The position numbers and the translations under genes are program-made. From contig NZ_CSTE01000002.1 of the NCBI RefSeq assembly GCF_001368915.1, positions 938,920 through 988,539 of the forward strand: DNA of 49,620 nucleotides, given 5' to 3'. The stretch comes from Haloferax massiliensis (GTDB taxonomy: Archaea; Halobacteriota; Halobacteria; Halobacteriales; Haloferacaceae). Shown here piece by piece: positions 16,687 through 24,632 of the stretch (positions within the stretch are counted from its first letter, which is position 1; the number at the start of each line of letters is the position of its first letter). Below the pieces are notes generated by a model. That model did no database searches. It saw only the letters and a program-made list of their open reading frames with translations, and was not told the DNA's origin.

Positions 16687-16911
16687 TCAGCTTCGGGTGA
16701 CGCGCCACGTCGTCGAGCGGGCGCGTCCCCACTTCTCGATTTCGACGTCCTCGGACTTCTCGGCCAGCCGCGGCAGGCGGGACCCGACCTGCTTCGCGGT
16801 GAGACCGATGGCTTCCGCGATGTTCTTCGCCCGGAAATAGCTCTCTCCGCGGCTGACGCTGTCGCGGAGATAGGCGAGAATGCGTTGTTCCTCGTCGGTG
16901 TACTCAGTCAT
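16687..16911 (-). CDS. Small winged-helix protein (DUF7123-like)
   Basis: The 74-residue protein has a winged-helix pattern: EEQRILAYLRDSV as helix 1, AKNIAEAIGLTAKQVGSRLPRLAEK as the helix-turn-helix, and a short beta wing (VEIEKWGRARSTTWRVTRS). It is likely a DNA-binding regulator of unknown targets. It is expressed from the minus strand ahead of the SRPBCC gene. Confidence 0.75.
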   Translation of the reverse strand: MTEYTDEEQRILAYLRDSVSRGESYFRAKNIAEAIGLTAKQVGSRLPRLAEKSEDVEIEKWGRARSTTWRVTRS

Positions 16912-16972
16912 CCTCGGACCGTCTAGGGAATGGGCGTTATTAACGGTTACCCGTGTTCCTCAACGTTGATAG

Positions 16973-17155
16973 CTACTGGAACAAATGCGCGCCGGAGACG
17001 GCGAGCGAGGCCGCGATAATCGCCAGCATGAACCCGAGCGCCTTCGTCAACTGGTCCGGTCCGGCGACCATCAGCCCTGCGCCGACGAGCGTGAGCACGC
17101 CGAACAACGCCGCAAAGCCGATGGACTTGTCGGATTGCACCGTCTTGGTTTCCAT
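16973..17155 (-). CDS. Small two-helix membrane protein, 60 aa
   Basis: The protein has a short polar N-terminus and two hydrophobic segments (about 12-31 and 38-56) joined by a tight GPDQL turn. It is a plausible inner-membrane hairpin of unknown function, similar in type to small conserved haloarchaeal DUF membrane proteins. A minus-strand TATA-like CTAAG near 17181-17187 lies in leaderless position. Confidence 0.65.
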   Translation of the reverse strand: METKTVQSDKSIGFAALFGVLTLVGAGLMVAGPDQLTKALGFMLAIIAASLAVSGAHLFQ

Positions 17156-17307
17156 GTTTCCGACCTTCGCGGGTGCGCACTTAGTTCATTCGACACCGCC
17201 TGTCGTGGGGCGACGTGACGAGGGTCGAGGCGTGTGGGAGCGCCCTCAGGGCCGCGTCGCGCTCAGTCGTTCGACATATGTACCACCAGTCTCGTGTGTC
17301 AACAACG

Positions 17308-18495
17308 ATGGGACTGAGATCCGCGCTGCTCGGCGGAAGACTCCGTATTGCACTCGTCGCGCTGGTGGTCGTCGCGGCCGGCGTCGGCGGGGCGTTCGCG
17401 GCCGGCGTCATCGGCGCGCCGAGCGTCGACCGAGTCGACAATCGGTTCGCCGGCGTCAACGAGACGGCGACCGTCATCGACACCGACCTGTACGTCTCGA
17501 ACCCCAACCCGCTGTCGGCGAACCTCTCGGGGCTCGAAGTCGACTACGGCGTCGAGATGAACGGCATTCAGATGGCGACGGGGGAGAAAGGCGGCGTCGC
17601 TATCGGGCGGGGGACCACGGCGGTTCCGCTCCGGACGACGCTCGAAAACGAGCGCATCCCCGAGTGGTGGGTCTCGCACATCCAGAACGGCGAACACACC
17701 GACCTCGCCGTGGACGCCACCGTCACTTCTGAGACGCTCGGCCGGACGTTCGAAGCGCCCGAGATATCCCGGAGCATCGACACCGACCTGCTGTCGGCGT
17801 TCAACTCCACCGAAACCCGCGAGATAAACGCGGAGTCGCCGGTCGTCTCCGACCCCGTGTTGTACGTCAACGAGACGAGCGCCGAGTGGGGCGAGTCCAC
17901 GGGCGAGCGCACGGCGCTCGAACTCACGTTCGTCGTCCACAACCCCAAGCCGTACCCGATTGCGGTCTCCGAACTCGGCTACGACATCTCCATGAACGAC
18001 GTGGACGTCGGCGAGGGGACGACGAACTCCGAGTACGTCATCTCCCCGCGGTCGACGGAGACCATCGAGGCGACGACCCACATCGAAAACGACAGACTCG
18101 ACGAGTGGTGGGTCTCGCACCTCGAACGCGACCAGACGACCGACCTGCGCATCGACTTCTACGCGAACCTCGACGCCGGCGGCACGACGCTTCGCGTCCC
18201 CCTCGACCCGCTGACCTACGAGAAGACGTTCGAGACGGACATCTTCGGGAACAAGGCGGCGTCCGGCGGAGGAGAGACGACGGACGAAACGACGGCGACC
18301 GAGACCGAGACCGCGACCGAGACCGAAACTGCGACCGAGACCGAAACTGCGACCGAGACCGAAACTGCGACCGAGACCGAAACTGCGACGACCGCGGCGA
18401 CGGGGGAGACGACGACCGCGACTGCAACCGAAACCGCGACGACGACGACCGCGACGGACGGCGAGACCACGACCACCGACGACGGCCTCCTGTAG
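17308..18495 (+). CDS. LEA14-like (WHy-domain) surface protein with Thr-rich tail
   Basis: This 395-residue protein has an N-terminal membrane segment (about 13-35), two consecutive LEA14/WHy-type beta-sandwich domains (about 45-165 and 190-325), each with a VxNPNP/HNPKPYP motif and an EWWVSHIQN or EWWVSHLER end, and a Thr/Glu-rich tail. LEA14 domains are linked to water stress tolerance; here the protein is probably anchored in the membrane with domains outside. ATG 17308 is preferred since it gives a signal-anchor at the N-terminus; ATG 17278 or 17215 would add a poorly conserved extension. The Thr-rich tail suggests O-glycosylation; there is no PGF-CTERM sorting signal. Confidence 0.8.
   Translation: MGLRSALLGGRLRIALVALVVVAAGVGGAFAAGVIGAPSVDRVDNRFAGVNETATVIDTDLYVSNPNPLSANLSGLEVDYGVEMNGIQMATGEKGGVAIGRGTTAVPLRTTLENERIPEWWVSHIQNGEHTDLAVDATVTSETLGRTFEAPEISRSIDTDLLSAFNSTETREINAESPVVSDPVLYVNETSAEWGESTGERTALELTFVVHNPKPYPIAVSELGYDISMNDVDVGEGTTNSEYVISPRSTETIEATTHIENDRLDEWWVSHLERDQTTDLRIDFYANLDAGGTTLRVPLDPLTYEKTFETDIFGNKAASGGGETTDETTATETETATETETATETETATETETATETETATTAATGETTTATATETATTTTATDGETTTTDDGLL
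18295..18384 (+). repeat. Five 18-bp tandem repeats (ATETET) in the LEA14-like gene
   Basis: Five in-frame units of GCGACCGAGACCGAAACT (first one slightly different) encode Ala-Thr-Glu-Thr-Glu-Thr repeats. Near-identity of units 2-5 indicates recent expansion by slippage. This is a coding minisatellite, not a CRISPR. Confidence 0.92.
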
Positions 18496-18614
18496 CGGTC
18501 CCGCCCCGCGGGCCGGAGTCGGCTCGCCGTTCGACCGCCGGGACTACCGAAGAATCGTCGGTGAATCCTGACTGAGCCGATAACTCTTTACCGTCGGCTG
18601 CGATAGTCGAGGAT

Positions 18615-18659
18615 ATGACACGGAGTACCCACGCTCCTGATCGAGTTCTTCTCCCGTAA
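18615..18659 (+). CDS. Possible 14-codon leaderless upstream reading frame
   Basis: An ATG at 18615 opens a 14-residue frame ending at TAA 18657-18659, only ten bases before the GTG start of the next gene. A TTTA box at 18587-18590 is placed 26 bases before this ATG, so transcription should begin here and not at the GTG. It may act as a uORF, or the region may simply be a short leader. Confidence 0.3.
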   Translation: MTRSTHAPDRVLLP

Positions 18660-18669
18660 TGAGAACCCT

Positions 18670-19113
18670 GTGTCCGTCGAGAGCGACGACGAAACCATCG
18701 TCGTCTCCTTTGGCGACCAGTCCTGTGAACTGTCCCGAGACGCCGCCGCCGACCTGCAGGAGGCCATCGGTTCGGCGCTGACCGAGAAACGGGAGTTCTT
18801 CCGCACGGCCGGCGAGTACCGCCGGGACGGCAGTTACGTCGTCTCCCGCCGCGGCGCGGACTCCACCGGCAACGCGAAGGTGTTCGCCAGTTTCGACGAA
18901 CTGCGCCGCCTGTACGACCGCCTGCCCGAGCGCTTTACCGCCGAGGACATCGGCCGCACCGGCATCACCGGCTCGCGCCGCCACATGATACTCCGGCACT
19001 TCGGCGAGCATCCCGGCTTCGACTGCCGCATCGCCAGTCGCAACCCGCTGACGGGCGAAAAAGAGTCGTCCGAGACCGAGAACAACGAGGCGATGGAAGT
19101 CATCGCCGACTGA
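18670..19113 (+). CDS. Haloarchaeal hypothetical protein, 147 aa (GTG start)
   Basis: The acidic soluble protein has a regular alternation VVSFGDQSCELSRDAAADLQEAIG, a central KVFASFDELRRLYDRL helix and an ITGSRRHMILRHFGEHP segment that looks like a small nucleic-acid-binding helix pair. I do not recognise a function. The start is GTG, since no in-frame ATG lies upstream; the nearest ATGs (18615, 18659) are in other frames. Confidence 0.62.
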   Translation: MSVESDDETIVVSFGDQSCELSRDAAADLQEAIGSALTEKREFFRTAGEYRRDGSYVVSRRGADSTGNAKVFASFDELRRLYDRLPERFTAEDIGRTGITGSRRHMILRHFGEHPGFDCRIASRNPLTGEKESSETENNEAMEVIAD

Positions 19114-19163
19114 GGGGTGACGGCGCGCCGCCGGAGTCGGTGGCCGGGTCCTGTTTCGGTTTC

Positions 19164-20195
19164 TCAGTCTATCGTGACGTGGTCCGACTCCTCGTTGAGC
19201 GCGAGGTTCGACGCGATTTCGGCGTTCCGCATCGCGTACTGCGCGGTCTGCTGGAGGCTCACCAGCACCTCGCGAATCTGGAGGAGCTTCTGGTTTTCCA
19301 TCTCCGGGAGGTCGTTGAGGATGTCGCGCTCGCGGTCGCTAATCTCTCGGAACAGCTCTCGGCACTCGATGGTGAGGTCGTAGTCGCGCTCGACGACGGC
19401 CCGCACCGCGGTCGTCGTAATCTCGTCGACGTGGTCCGTGAACTCGCGAATGCGCCGCATCGTCGACTGGTCGACGTCGATGGTGTGGCCCTCGGCGTCC
19501 ATGACGATGTTGGCGATGTCCTCGGCGTTGTCGGCGGTCAGTTCGAGGTTCTTCGCCACCGAGCGGTAGCCGATGAGCGGGAAGCCGGAGTCGAGACCGA
19601 CCGCCCGCGCGAGGTTGGGGTTCTGGTAGGACGTGAAGATGAGCCGAAGCAGGAGGACGAAAATCTTGTTCGCCTGCCGCTCGCGGTTGAGCGCCCGCTG
19701 GGCGAGGTCGGGGTTGCCGTGGGCGAGCGCCTTGACGGCCTCGCCGCGCATCGTACTGCCCGTGTTTTCGAGTCGTTCGAGCAGGTTGTCGAGGGTGAAG
19801 TCCTCCGCGTCGACCGAACAGCGAATCGCGATTCGCTCGGGCGTCTCCTCGATGACGCCGAGGCCCATGAGCTGGGTCTCGGCCTTGTAGACGGCGTTGA
19901 TGTGGTCCGAATCGAGCGCGCCCTCGCTTTTCTCGATGTGGATGACGCGCCGCCCGAGGACGTACTGCGCCACGATGGCGCGTTCGAGCGCCTCCGCGTT
20001 CAGACTGTCGGCGCGAATCGTCGCCTTCGAATCCTCGGTGTTGACCGACTCGGGGAGAACGGTCAGCGTTCCCTTACCGCTCGTCCGAATGGTCACCTCG
20101 TCGCCCTTCTCGACGTTGTGTTCCTTGGCCCACTCCGCTGGAAGCGTCATCGCCAGCGTGGAGGGACCGAGACGCTGGACTTTCCGGGTTTCCAT
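19164..20195 (-). CDS. phoU: AbrB-PhoU phosphate-uptake regulator
   Basis: This 343-residue protein combines an N-terminal SpoVT/AbrB-type DNA-binding domain (about 1-50: ETRKVQRLGPSTLAMTLPAEWAKEH) with two PhoU-like three-helix repeats (about 105-215 and 230-325). The archaeal form acts as a regulator of phosphate transport genes. The ATG at 20195 is chosen since a TATA-like GATTTAAGG at 20219-20227 gives a leaderless start; the longer frame from 20231 would span that box. It is not next to pst genes here. Confidence 0.85.
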   Translation of the reverse strand: METRKVQRLGPSTLAMTLPAEWAKEHNVEKGDEVTIRTSGKGTLTVLPESVNTEDSKATIRADSLNAEALERAIVAQYVLGRRVIHIEKSEGALDSDHINAVYKAETQLMGLGVIEETPERIAIRCSVDAEDFTLDNLLERLENTGSTMRGEAVKALAHGNPDLAQRALNRERQANKIFVLLLRLIFTSYQNPNLARAVGLDSGFPLIGYRSVAKNLELTADNAEDIANIVMDAEGHTIDVDQSTMRRIREFTDHVDEITTTAVRAVVERDYDLTIECRELFREISDRERDILNDLPEMENQKLLQIREVLVSLQQTAQYAMRNAEIASNLALNEESDHVTID

Positions 20196-20218
20196 GGCAG
20201 TCAGAACCCATCCAATGA

Positions 20219-20227
20219 CCTTAAATC
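20219..20227 (-). promoter_or_regulatory. TATA box for the AbrB-PhoU gene
   Basis: The minus-strand sequence GATTTAAGG is centred 27 bases before ATG 20195. The spacer to the next gene (20232-20468) is AT-rich with several TATA-like stretches, and it shows no gene. Confidence 0.55.
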
Positions 20228-20468
20228 TCACTATATTACACCCTCTGTGAATAATGGATAGTGGGTCTCATTGCACACGATTCAAAATATTAAATCATCC
20301 ACGTCCTCCGGCTTCGAGCGGGGGGAGAGAACCGTCCCGTAGACCGGCGTATTAACCGCGAATTTCTGCAGAACGTCGTCGATACGAGCAGATTACACAT
20401 ATCCAATCGGCTCATAACTTTACGACGTCGAATCCATACAATAATCGCCTCCTAACGCAGAGAATCCC

Positions 20469-20476
20469 GGAGGTGA
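20469..20476 (+). promoter_or_regulatory. Strong Shine-Dalgarno for the AhpD-like gene
   Basis: GGAGGTGA, fully complementary to the 16S rRNA 3' end, lies ten bases before ATG 20487. This is unusual in a window where most genes look leaderless, and it shows that this mRNA carries a 5' leader. Confidence 0.7.
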
Positions 20477-20486
20477 AGGGGTAACT

Positions 20487-20888
20487 ATGGTATCGACAGC
20501 CACACGACAAGAAATGGAGGGAATGCTCGGCCAGGTCCCGAGTTGGATGGAGAATTTGGCGGAACCGGCGAGCGAACACAGTTGGGGACTCTTCCGCGAC
20601 CTCAATTTGGGGACCGACACCGAGTTGGCCGCGCGAGAGAAGGCGCTCATCGGGGTCGCCGTCGCGGCCGCGATTAACTGTCCGTACTGCACCTACTTCC
20701 ACACGGAGGAGGCGCGGTTGAGCGGCGTCGCGGACGCGGAACTCAAAGAGACCGTCAACCTCGCCGCCGACACGAAGTACTTCTCGACGATTCTCCACGG
20801 GAACGAGACCGACCTCGACGAGTTCAGAACCGAAACGGACGAAATCGTCGAGCACATCATGGAGCAGCAGGCGGCCGCGGACGACTGA
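20487..20888 (+). CDS. AhpD-like / carboxymuconolactone decarboxylase-family protein
   Basis: The 133-residue helical protein has the AhpD-type redox motif NCPYCTYFH with Cys65, Cys68 and His72, after an EKALIGVAVAAA helix. Such proteins act as alkylhydroperoxidase or thiol-dependent peroxide and disulfide reductases. The Cys pair and His argue for redox activity; a decarboxylase role is unlikely. It is read from a strong Shine-Dalgarno site. Confidence 0.85.
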   Translation: MVSTATRQEMEGMLGQVPSWMENLAEPASEHSWGLFRDLNLGTDTELAAREKALIGVAVAAAINCPYCTYFHTEEARLSGVADAELKETVNLAADTKYFSTILHGNETDLDEFRTETDEIVEHIMEQQAAADD

Positions 20889-21057
20889 CGAGACAGCCGA
20901 GGGGGCGTCCTCCCGCTCGCGTCCTCTCGCTCGATTATTTTCCGCTGACGCTCCGGTTCGAGCCGGTCGCCGAATCGGCCGTGACCGATTCCCGCCCGCT
21001 CTCCAGCGCGATCCAGCGACCGACTTCGACCCCCGGCAGCGGCTTCGACAGCGCCGT

Positions 21058-22138
21058 TCACTCGATTTTCATCATCCGGCGTTCGACGCGGCCCACCCGG
21101 ACTTTCGTCCACCCGCGGAGGTCGGCGTCGAGGTCGGGGTCGTCGGTGTCGACCCGGAGGACCGGAATCGCGTCGAGCTTCGACCGCGAGGCGACGACCG
21201 ACACGTCACAGCGGCGAATCACCGCCGGGGAGAGTTGGGGGTTGCCGCGGCCGAAGACGAAGCCCTGTCCGCCGATGGGCGTGACGACGATGACGTTCTC
21301 CTCGCCGAGGTTATCGAGGATGTCGGCCTCCGTCGCGTCGCGGGCGAGCACCTCGCCGTCGCGGTAGACGTCGACGCCGAGCGGCGACCCGTCGATGCCC
21401 AACTCGGCTTTCACCGCGCCGACGGTGCTGCCGGGGCCGAGGACGTAGGTGACGCCCTCGGTCGCGCGGATGTCATCGGCGACGCCCGCGGCGAGCGCCT
21501 CGACGGTGCCGCCGCCGGTCTGCTTCGACGACTGGAGGTCCTCGGCGACGGGGACGTGCGCGACCGCACGAAGCTCCGGCCTGACCTCGCCGGCGCGGTA
21601 GTCGTCCTCGTCGATGTCCATGACCTCGCGGGCCTCGGTCCGCTCGAACGACGCGACGACGTGGGCGGCGTCCTCGGGCGAGACGGCGAAGACGGAGGAG
21701 TAGACCTTCACGCCCGCGGGGACGCCGAGCATCGGCACGTCGGTCCCGTCGAGCGCCTCGGCCACGTCCGCCGCGGTGCCGTCGCCGCCGACGAACAACA
21801 CGAGGTCCGCGTCGGCGGCGACGAACGCCTCGACGGCGGCGATAGTGTCGGCGGCGGTCGTCTCGTCGCCGGACGGGTCGCCGAGCACCTCGGGGTCGAA
21901 GCCGGCGTCTCGGGCGGCCGCCGCGCCCATCTCGCCGCCCCACGCGAGCAGTTCCGCCTCGGGGGCGGCCTCGGAGAGCCGGGCGAGCGCGGCGCGGAGC
22001 CGCGGCCCGTCGCGCCCGCTCTGGCGACCGCGGCTCCGCGCCGCGCCGTCTGGCCTCCGCGACTTTCCCGTCGGTTCCCTTCAGGCCGACCCGGCCGCCC
22101 ATCCCCGCGACGGGGTTGACGACGACACCGATTCGCAT
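21058..22138 (-). pseudogene. NAD-kinase-like gene (COG3199 type) with a frameshift
   Basis: The N-terminal part starts at ATG 22138 with MRIGVVVNPVAGMGGRVGLK, the NPxxG dinucleotide-binding start of ATP-NAD kinase relatives. The rest, with FVGGDGTAADV, VPAGVKVYSS and TPIGGQGFVFGRGNPQLSP, is in a frame shifted by one base. The change of frame falls within about 21980-22060, in a GC-rich run; one extra base or two missing bases would explain it. The product would have phosphorylated NAD (or a related dinucleotide). From sequence alone it cannot be said whether this is a true null allele, a sequencing error or programmed shifting. Without the N-terminus, the segment from 21930 lacks the first nucleotide-binding loop. 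Confidence 0.75.
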
Positions 22139-22258
22139 GACTGAACGAACCCGCGCCCGGGAGAAAAGCGACGCGGTAGCCGGCGAGGGGCGACTGGGTC
22201 GCGCCCCCACAGATTCGCGGACGGACACGCCGCGACAACTGTCGCCAGAACCTCACCG

Positions 22259-22264
22259 TTTAAG
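22259..22264 (+). promoter_or_regulatory. TATA-like box for the 37-residue membrane protein
   Basis: TTTAAG is centred 28 bases before ATG 22289, the leaderless spacing. It supports the short frame behind it as an expressed gene. Confidence 0.5.
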
Positions 22265-22288
22265 AACCGGACGTGGGAACTGTCACCT

Positions 22289-22402
22289 ATGATTCCGCTA
22301 TCAGCCAGCGAGCAGGTGTTGCCGACCTCGGAGACGGCCGCGACCGTGCTTCTCGTGGGTATCCTCATGACCGCCGGGTGGCTCTGGTACCTCCAGCGCT
22401 GA
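22289..22402 (+). CDS. Single-pass membrane microprotein, 37 aa
   Basis: The frame begins MIPLSASEQVLPTSET and then has one hydrophobic helix (about residues 17-33, ending GWLWYLQR) and a stop at 22402. It is placed between the NAD-kinase-like gene and cinA, convergent to the latter. The TTTAAG box 28 bases ahead, a clean transmembrane segment with a positive C-terminus, and the absence of any alternative gene in the gap make it likely to be real. Function unknown. Confidence 0.55.
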   Translation: MIPLSASEQVLPTSETAATVLLVGILMTAGWLWYLQR

Positions 22403-22411
22403 CCGTCGGTC

Positions 22412-23107
22412 CTACGCTTCTTCGTACAGTTCCACGCGCGCTTCGAGCCACGCGGCCGCCGATTCGACCGCCTCCTCGTCGGCTCCGGCGAGCTTGATTC
22501 TGACGTGGTCGCCGGGGTAGCTCCCGACAGTCACGTCGAACTCCGATTGGACGGCCTCGAACCGCTCGATGAGCGAACTCTCCGGCTCCGAGGTGTGGAC
22601 GAACCGGACGTGAGTCCGCTCGCCGGCGAACTCGTCGGCGACGCGGGCGAACATGGCTTTCATCTCGCCGGGGACGCCGGGGAGCACGTACACCGACCCG
22701 ACGACCGCGCCGGGCGCGACACCCTCGTCGTTCGGGAGCATCCGCGACCCCGCGGGGAGGTCGGTCGTCCCCTCCACGAGGTCGGCCGCGGAGTAGCCGC
22801 CGTTGGCCTCCAGCCACTCCTCGGCGTCGGCGTTGCGCTCCAGAGCGCGCCCGAACGCGGCCGCGACGCCCTCCATCGTCACGTCGTCGTGGGTCGGACC
22901 CAGCCCGCCGGTGACGACGACGGCGTCGTACTCGGCGTGGTACTCGTTGACCACGCGGGCGATGTCGGCGACGCGGTCGGGGACCGTCGTCACGCGCTCG
23001 ACGGAGACGCCCCGCTCCGTCAGTTCCTCGCAGAGCCACGCGGCGTTCGTGTTGACGGTGTCGCCGGCGAGGAGTTCGTCCCCGACGGTGACCACGGCGA
23101 CTTGCAT
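22412..23107 (-). CDS. cinA: CinA-N/MoCF-domain molybdopterin-binding-type protein
   Basis: The 231-residue protein is the N-terminal CinA (MoeA/MogA-like) domain without the C-terminal NMN-deamidase domain. Motifs: VVTVGDELLAGDTVNTNAAW, VVTGGLGPTHDD, MLPNDEGVAPGAVVG and VLPGVPGEMKAMF. Archaeal stand-alone forms may be ADP-ribose or nicotinamide-nucleotide pyrophosphatases, or bind molybdopterin; the exact reaction is uncertain. ATG 23107 gives the usual start; 13 extra residues from 23146 are not family-like. It is the last gene of the tfe operon. Confidence 0.85.
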   Translation of the reverse strand: MQVAVVTVGDELLAGDTVNTNAAWLCEELTERGVSVERVTTVPDRVADIARVVNEYHAEYDAVVVTGGLGPTHDDVTMEGVAAAFGRALERNADAEEWLEANGGYSAADLVEGTTDLPAGSRMLPNDEGVAPGAVVGSVYVLPGVPGEMKAMFARVADEFAGERTHVRFVHTSEPESSLIERFEAVQSEFDVTVGSYPGDHVRIKLAGADEEAVESAAAWLEARVELYEEA

Positions 23108-23194
23108 ACCCCGACGTAGCGGGCTGGGAGGCAAAAAAGCGTTCACACCGGCGAACCGAGTCGGCCGACCGACGCCGCGTCCGTCGGGCGTCGC

Positions 23195-23950
23195 TCAGCG
23201 GTCGTCGTCTTCGACGTCCAAGCCGAGTTCCTGTCGGCGGTCGCGGAGCGCCTGAATCTGCCGGCGGTAGTAGAGTATCCCCGCGCCGCCGACGAGCACC
23301 GACACGGCCGCGACGGCCGCGAAGATACCGAGGTCGCGCTGGAGGTAGAACTGCACGACGACGTTCCCCTCCGTCACTTCCTCCCACCGGATGTGAAGCC
23401 GGTCGTCGACGACCTCGGTCTCGTAGCCCGACGGCTGGACCGAGCCGAATATCGGGAAGTCGACGCGGCGGTCCGCGGGGAGGACGACCTCGTAGCTCCC
23501 CTCGACGAAGACGGGAAGCGAGAACCGCTTCGGCGTCGAGGTCGAACTGAACGCGATTTTCCCCTCGGTCCCGGCGTCCGCGGGGAGGGTGACGTTCGTG
23601 ATGCGGTCGTTCTGCGTCACGTCGCCGCCGCGGGCCTTCAGTTCGGTCCCGTTGACGACGGTCCCGTTTTCGTAGCGGTAGCGGACCGCCTCGACCGAAA
23701 GCGGCGTCCGACTGCCGAAGCCGTCGAACCGGTAGAGCTCGACCGAGGAGCTGTTCACATCGTATACGGCGCGGAACCGGCCGTTGTCCTGAACGGTGAT
23801 GTGCGCGTCGGCATCGGCGGTCCACGCGTAGTCGCCGTCGGGCGCGGCGTCGAGGCGGTCGTTCGAGACGCTGGAGGTGCCGCCGAGACACCCGGCGGTC
23901 ACGAGGAGGAGGGCGAGCGCGGCGATACCGACGAGGAGTCGCCTGTTCAT
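23195..23950 (-). CDS. Lipoprotein with C-terminal membrane helix (DUF5803-like)
   Basis: The 251-residue protein has a Sec-type signal with lipobox LLVTAGC (Cys21), a beta-rich external region of about 180 residues, a hydrophobic segment (about 209-226, LGIFAAVAAVSVLVGGAG) and a basic/acidic cytoplasmic tail. It would sit on the outer face and be anchored at both ends. No enzymatic motif is visible. It lies five bases downstream of the DUF2110 gene and is presumably co-transcribed with tfe. Confidence 0.75.
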   Translation of the reverse strand: MNRRLLVGIAALALLLVTAGCLGGTSSVSNDRLDAAPDGDYAWTADADAHITVQDNGRFRAVYDVNSSSVELYRFDGFGSRTPLSVEAVRYRYENGTVVNGTELKARGGDVTQNDRITNVTLPADAGTEGKIAFSSTSTPKRFSLPVFVEGSYEVVLPADRRVDFPIFGSVQPSGYETEVVDDRLHIRWEEVTEGNVVVQFYLQRDLGIFAAVAAVSVLVGGAGILYYRRQIQALRDRRQELGLDVEDDDR

Positions 23951-23954
23951 CGTC

Positions 23955-24632
23955 TTACTGGCCGATGACGCACTTCAGCTCCGACGGGAGGTACGAGCCG
24001 ATGCTCGCGAGGAGGCCCGGCGGGTCGGTCTCGTCCCGGCAGACGATGCTCTGTTCGAGGAGGCCGAGGCGCTCGACGGTCACGATGTCCTTCGCGTGGC
24101 CGGCGCGGTTGACCGTCGCGCGGACCTCGCCGCGGGTCGCGCTGTTGACGTTGACGCGACCGCTCCCGCGAGTCCAGTCGTAGAGGCGGTCGACCTGCTC
24201 GTCGGCCAGCCGCGAGGGCCCCTCGTCGCCGCCGTAGACGAACGTCAGCGGCATGTGCTGGACGAGACCGAAGCGGTCCCGAATCTGGGTCGCAGAGCCG
24301 CGGCCGAGGCCGAGTTCCTCGGTCGGGACGCGAACCTCGATGCCCGCGTCGAGCACGAAGCCGTCGTCGTCCCAGTGTTCGAGGGTGCCGACGTAGGTCT
24401 CGCCGGCCGACAGGTGCGGCGTGACCTCGCCCCACTCCTCGCGGAGGACGTTCCGGGCGACCGTCTCGTCGTCGCCGGAGACCGTCACGGAGATGAAGCC
24501 GTCGTCGCGGACGCCGATGTCGTAGTCGACGTCGAGGTCGCCGATGTCGTTGGCGACGAGCGAGGTGAGGCTGTCGAGCGCCCGCTCGCGGGCGTCGCCG
24601 TCGATGTAGCACTTCGTTGCGAGAACGACCAT
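23955..24632 (-). CDS. DUF2110-family protein
   Basis: The 225-residue protein is of the archaeal DUF2110 type. It starts MVVLATKCYIDGDARERA and has a central YVGTLEHWDDDGFVLDAGI segment that resembles an S1/OB-type strand pattern, suggesting RNA or DNA contact. Its ATG directly abuts the tfe stop codon, which implies translational coupling with the transcription factor. Biochemical role unknown. Confidence 0.78.
   Translation of the reverse strand: MVVLATKCYIDGDARERALDSLTSLVANDIGDLDVDYDIGVRDDGFISVTVSGDDETVARNVLREEWGEVTPHLSAGETYVGTLEHWDDDGFVLDAGIEVRVPTEELGLGRGSATQIRDRFGLVQHMPLTFVYGGDEGPSRLADEQVDRLYDWTRGSGRVNVNSATRGEVRATVNRAGHAKDIVTVERLGLLEQSIVCRDETDPPGLLASIGSYLPSELKCVIGQ

Noticed and set aside
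18295..18384. Tandem repeats as a CRISPR array
   Set aside because: The 18-bp units follow each other without spacers and are in frame in a coding sequence.
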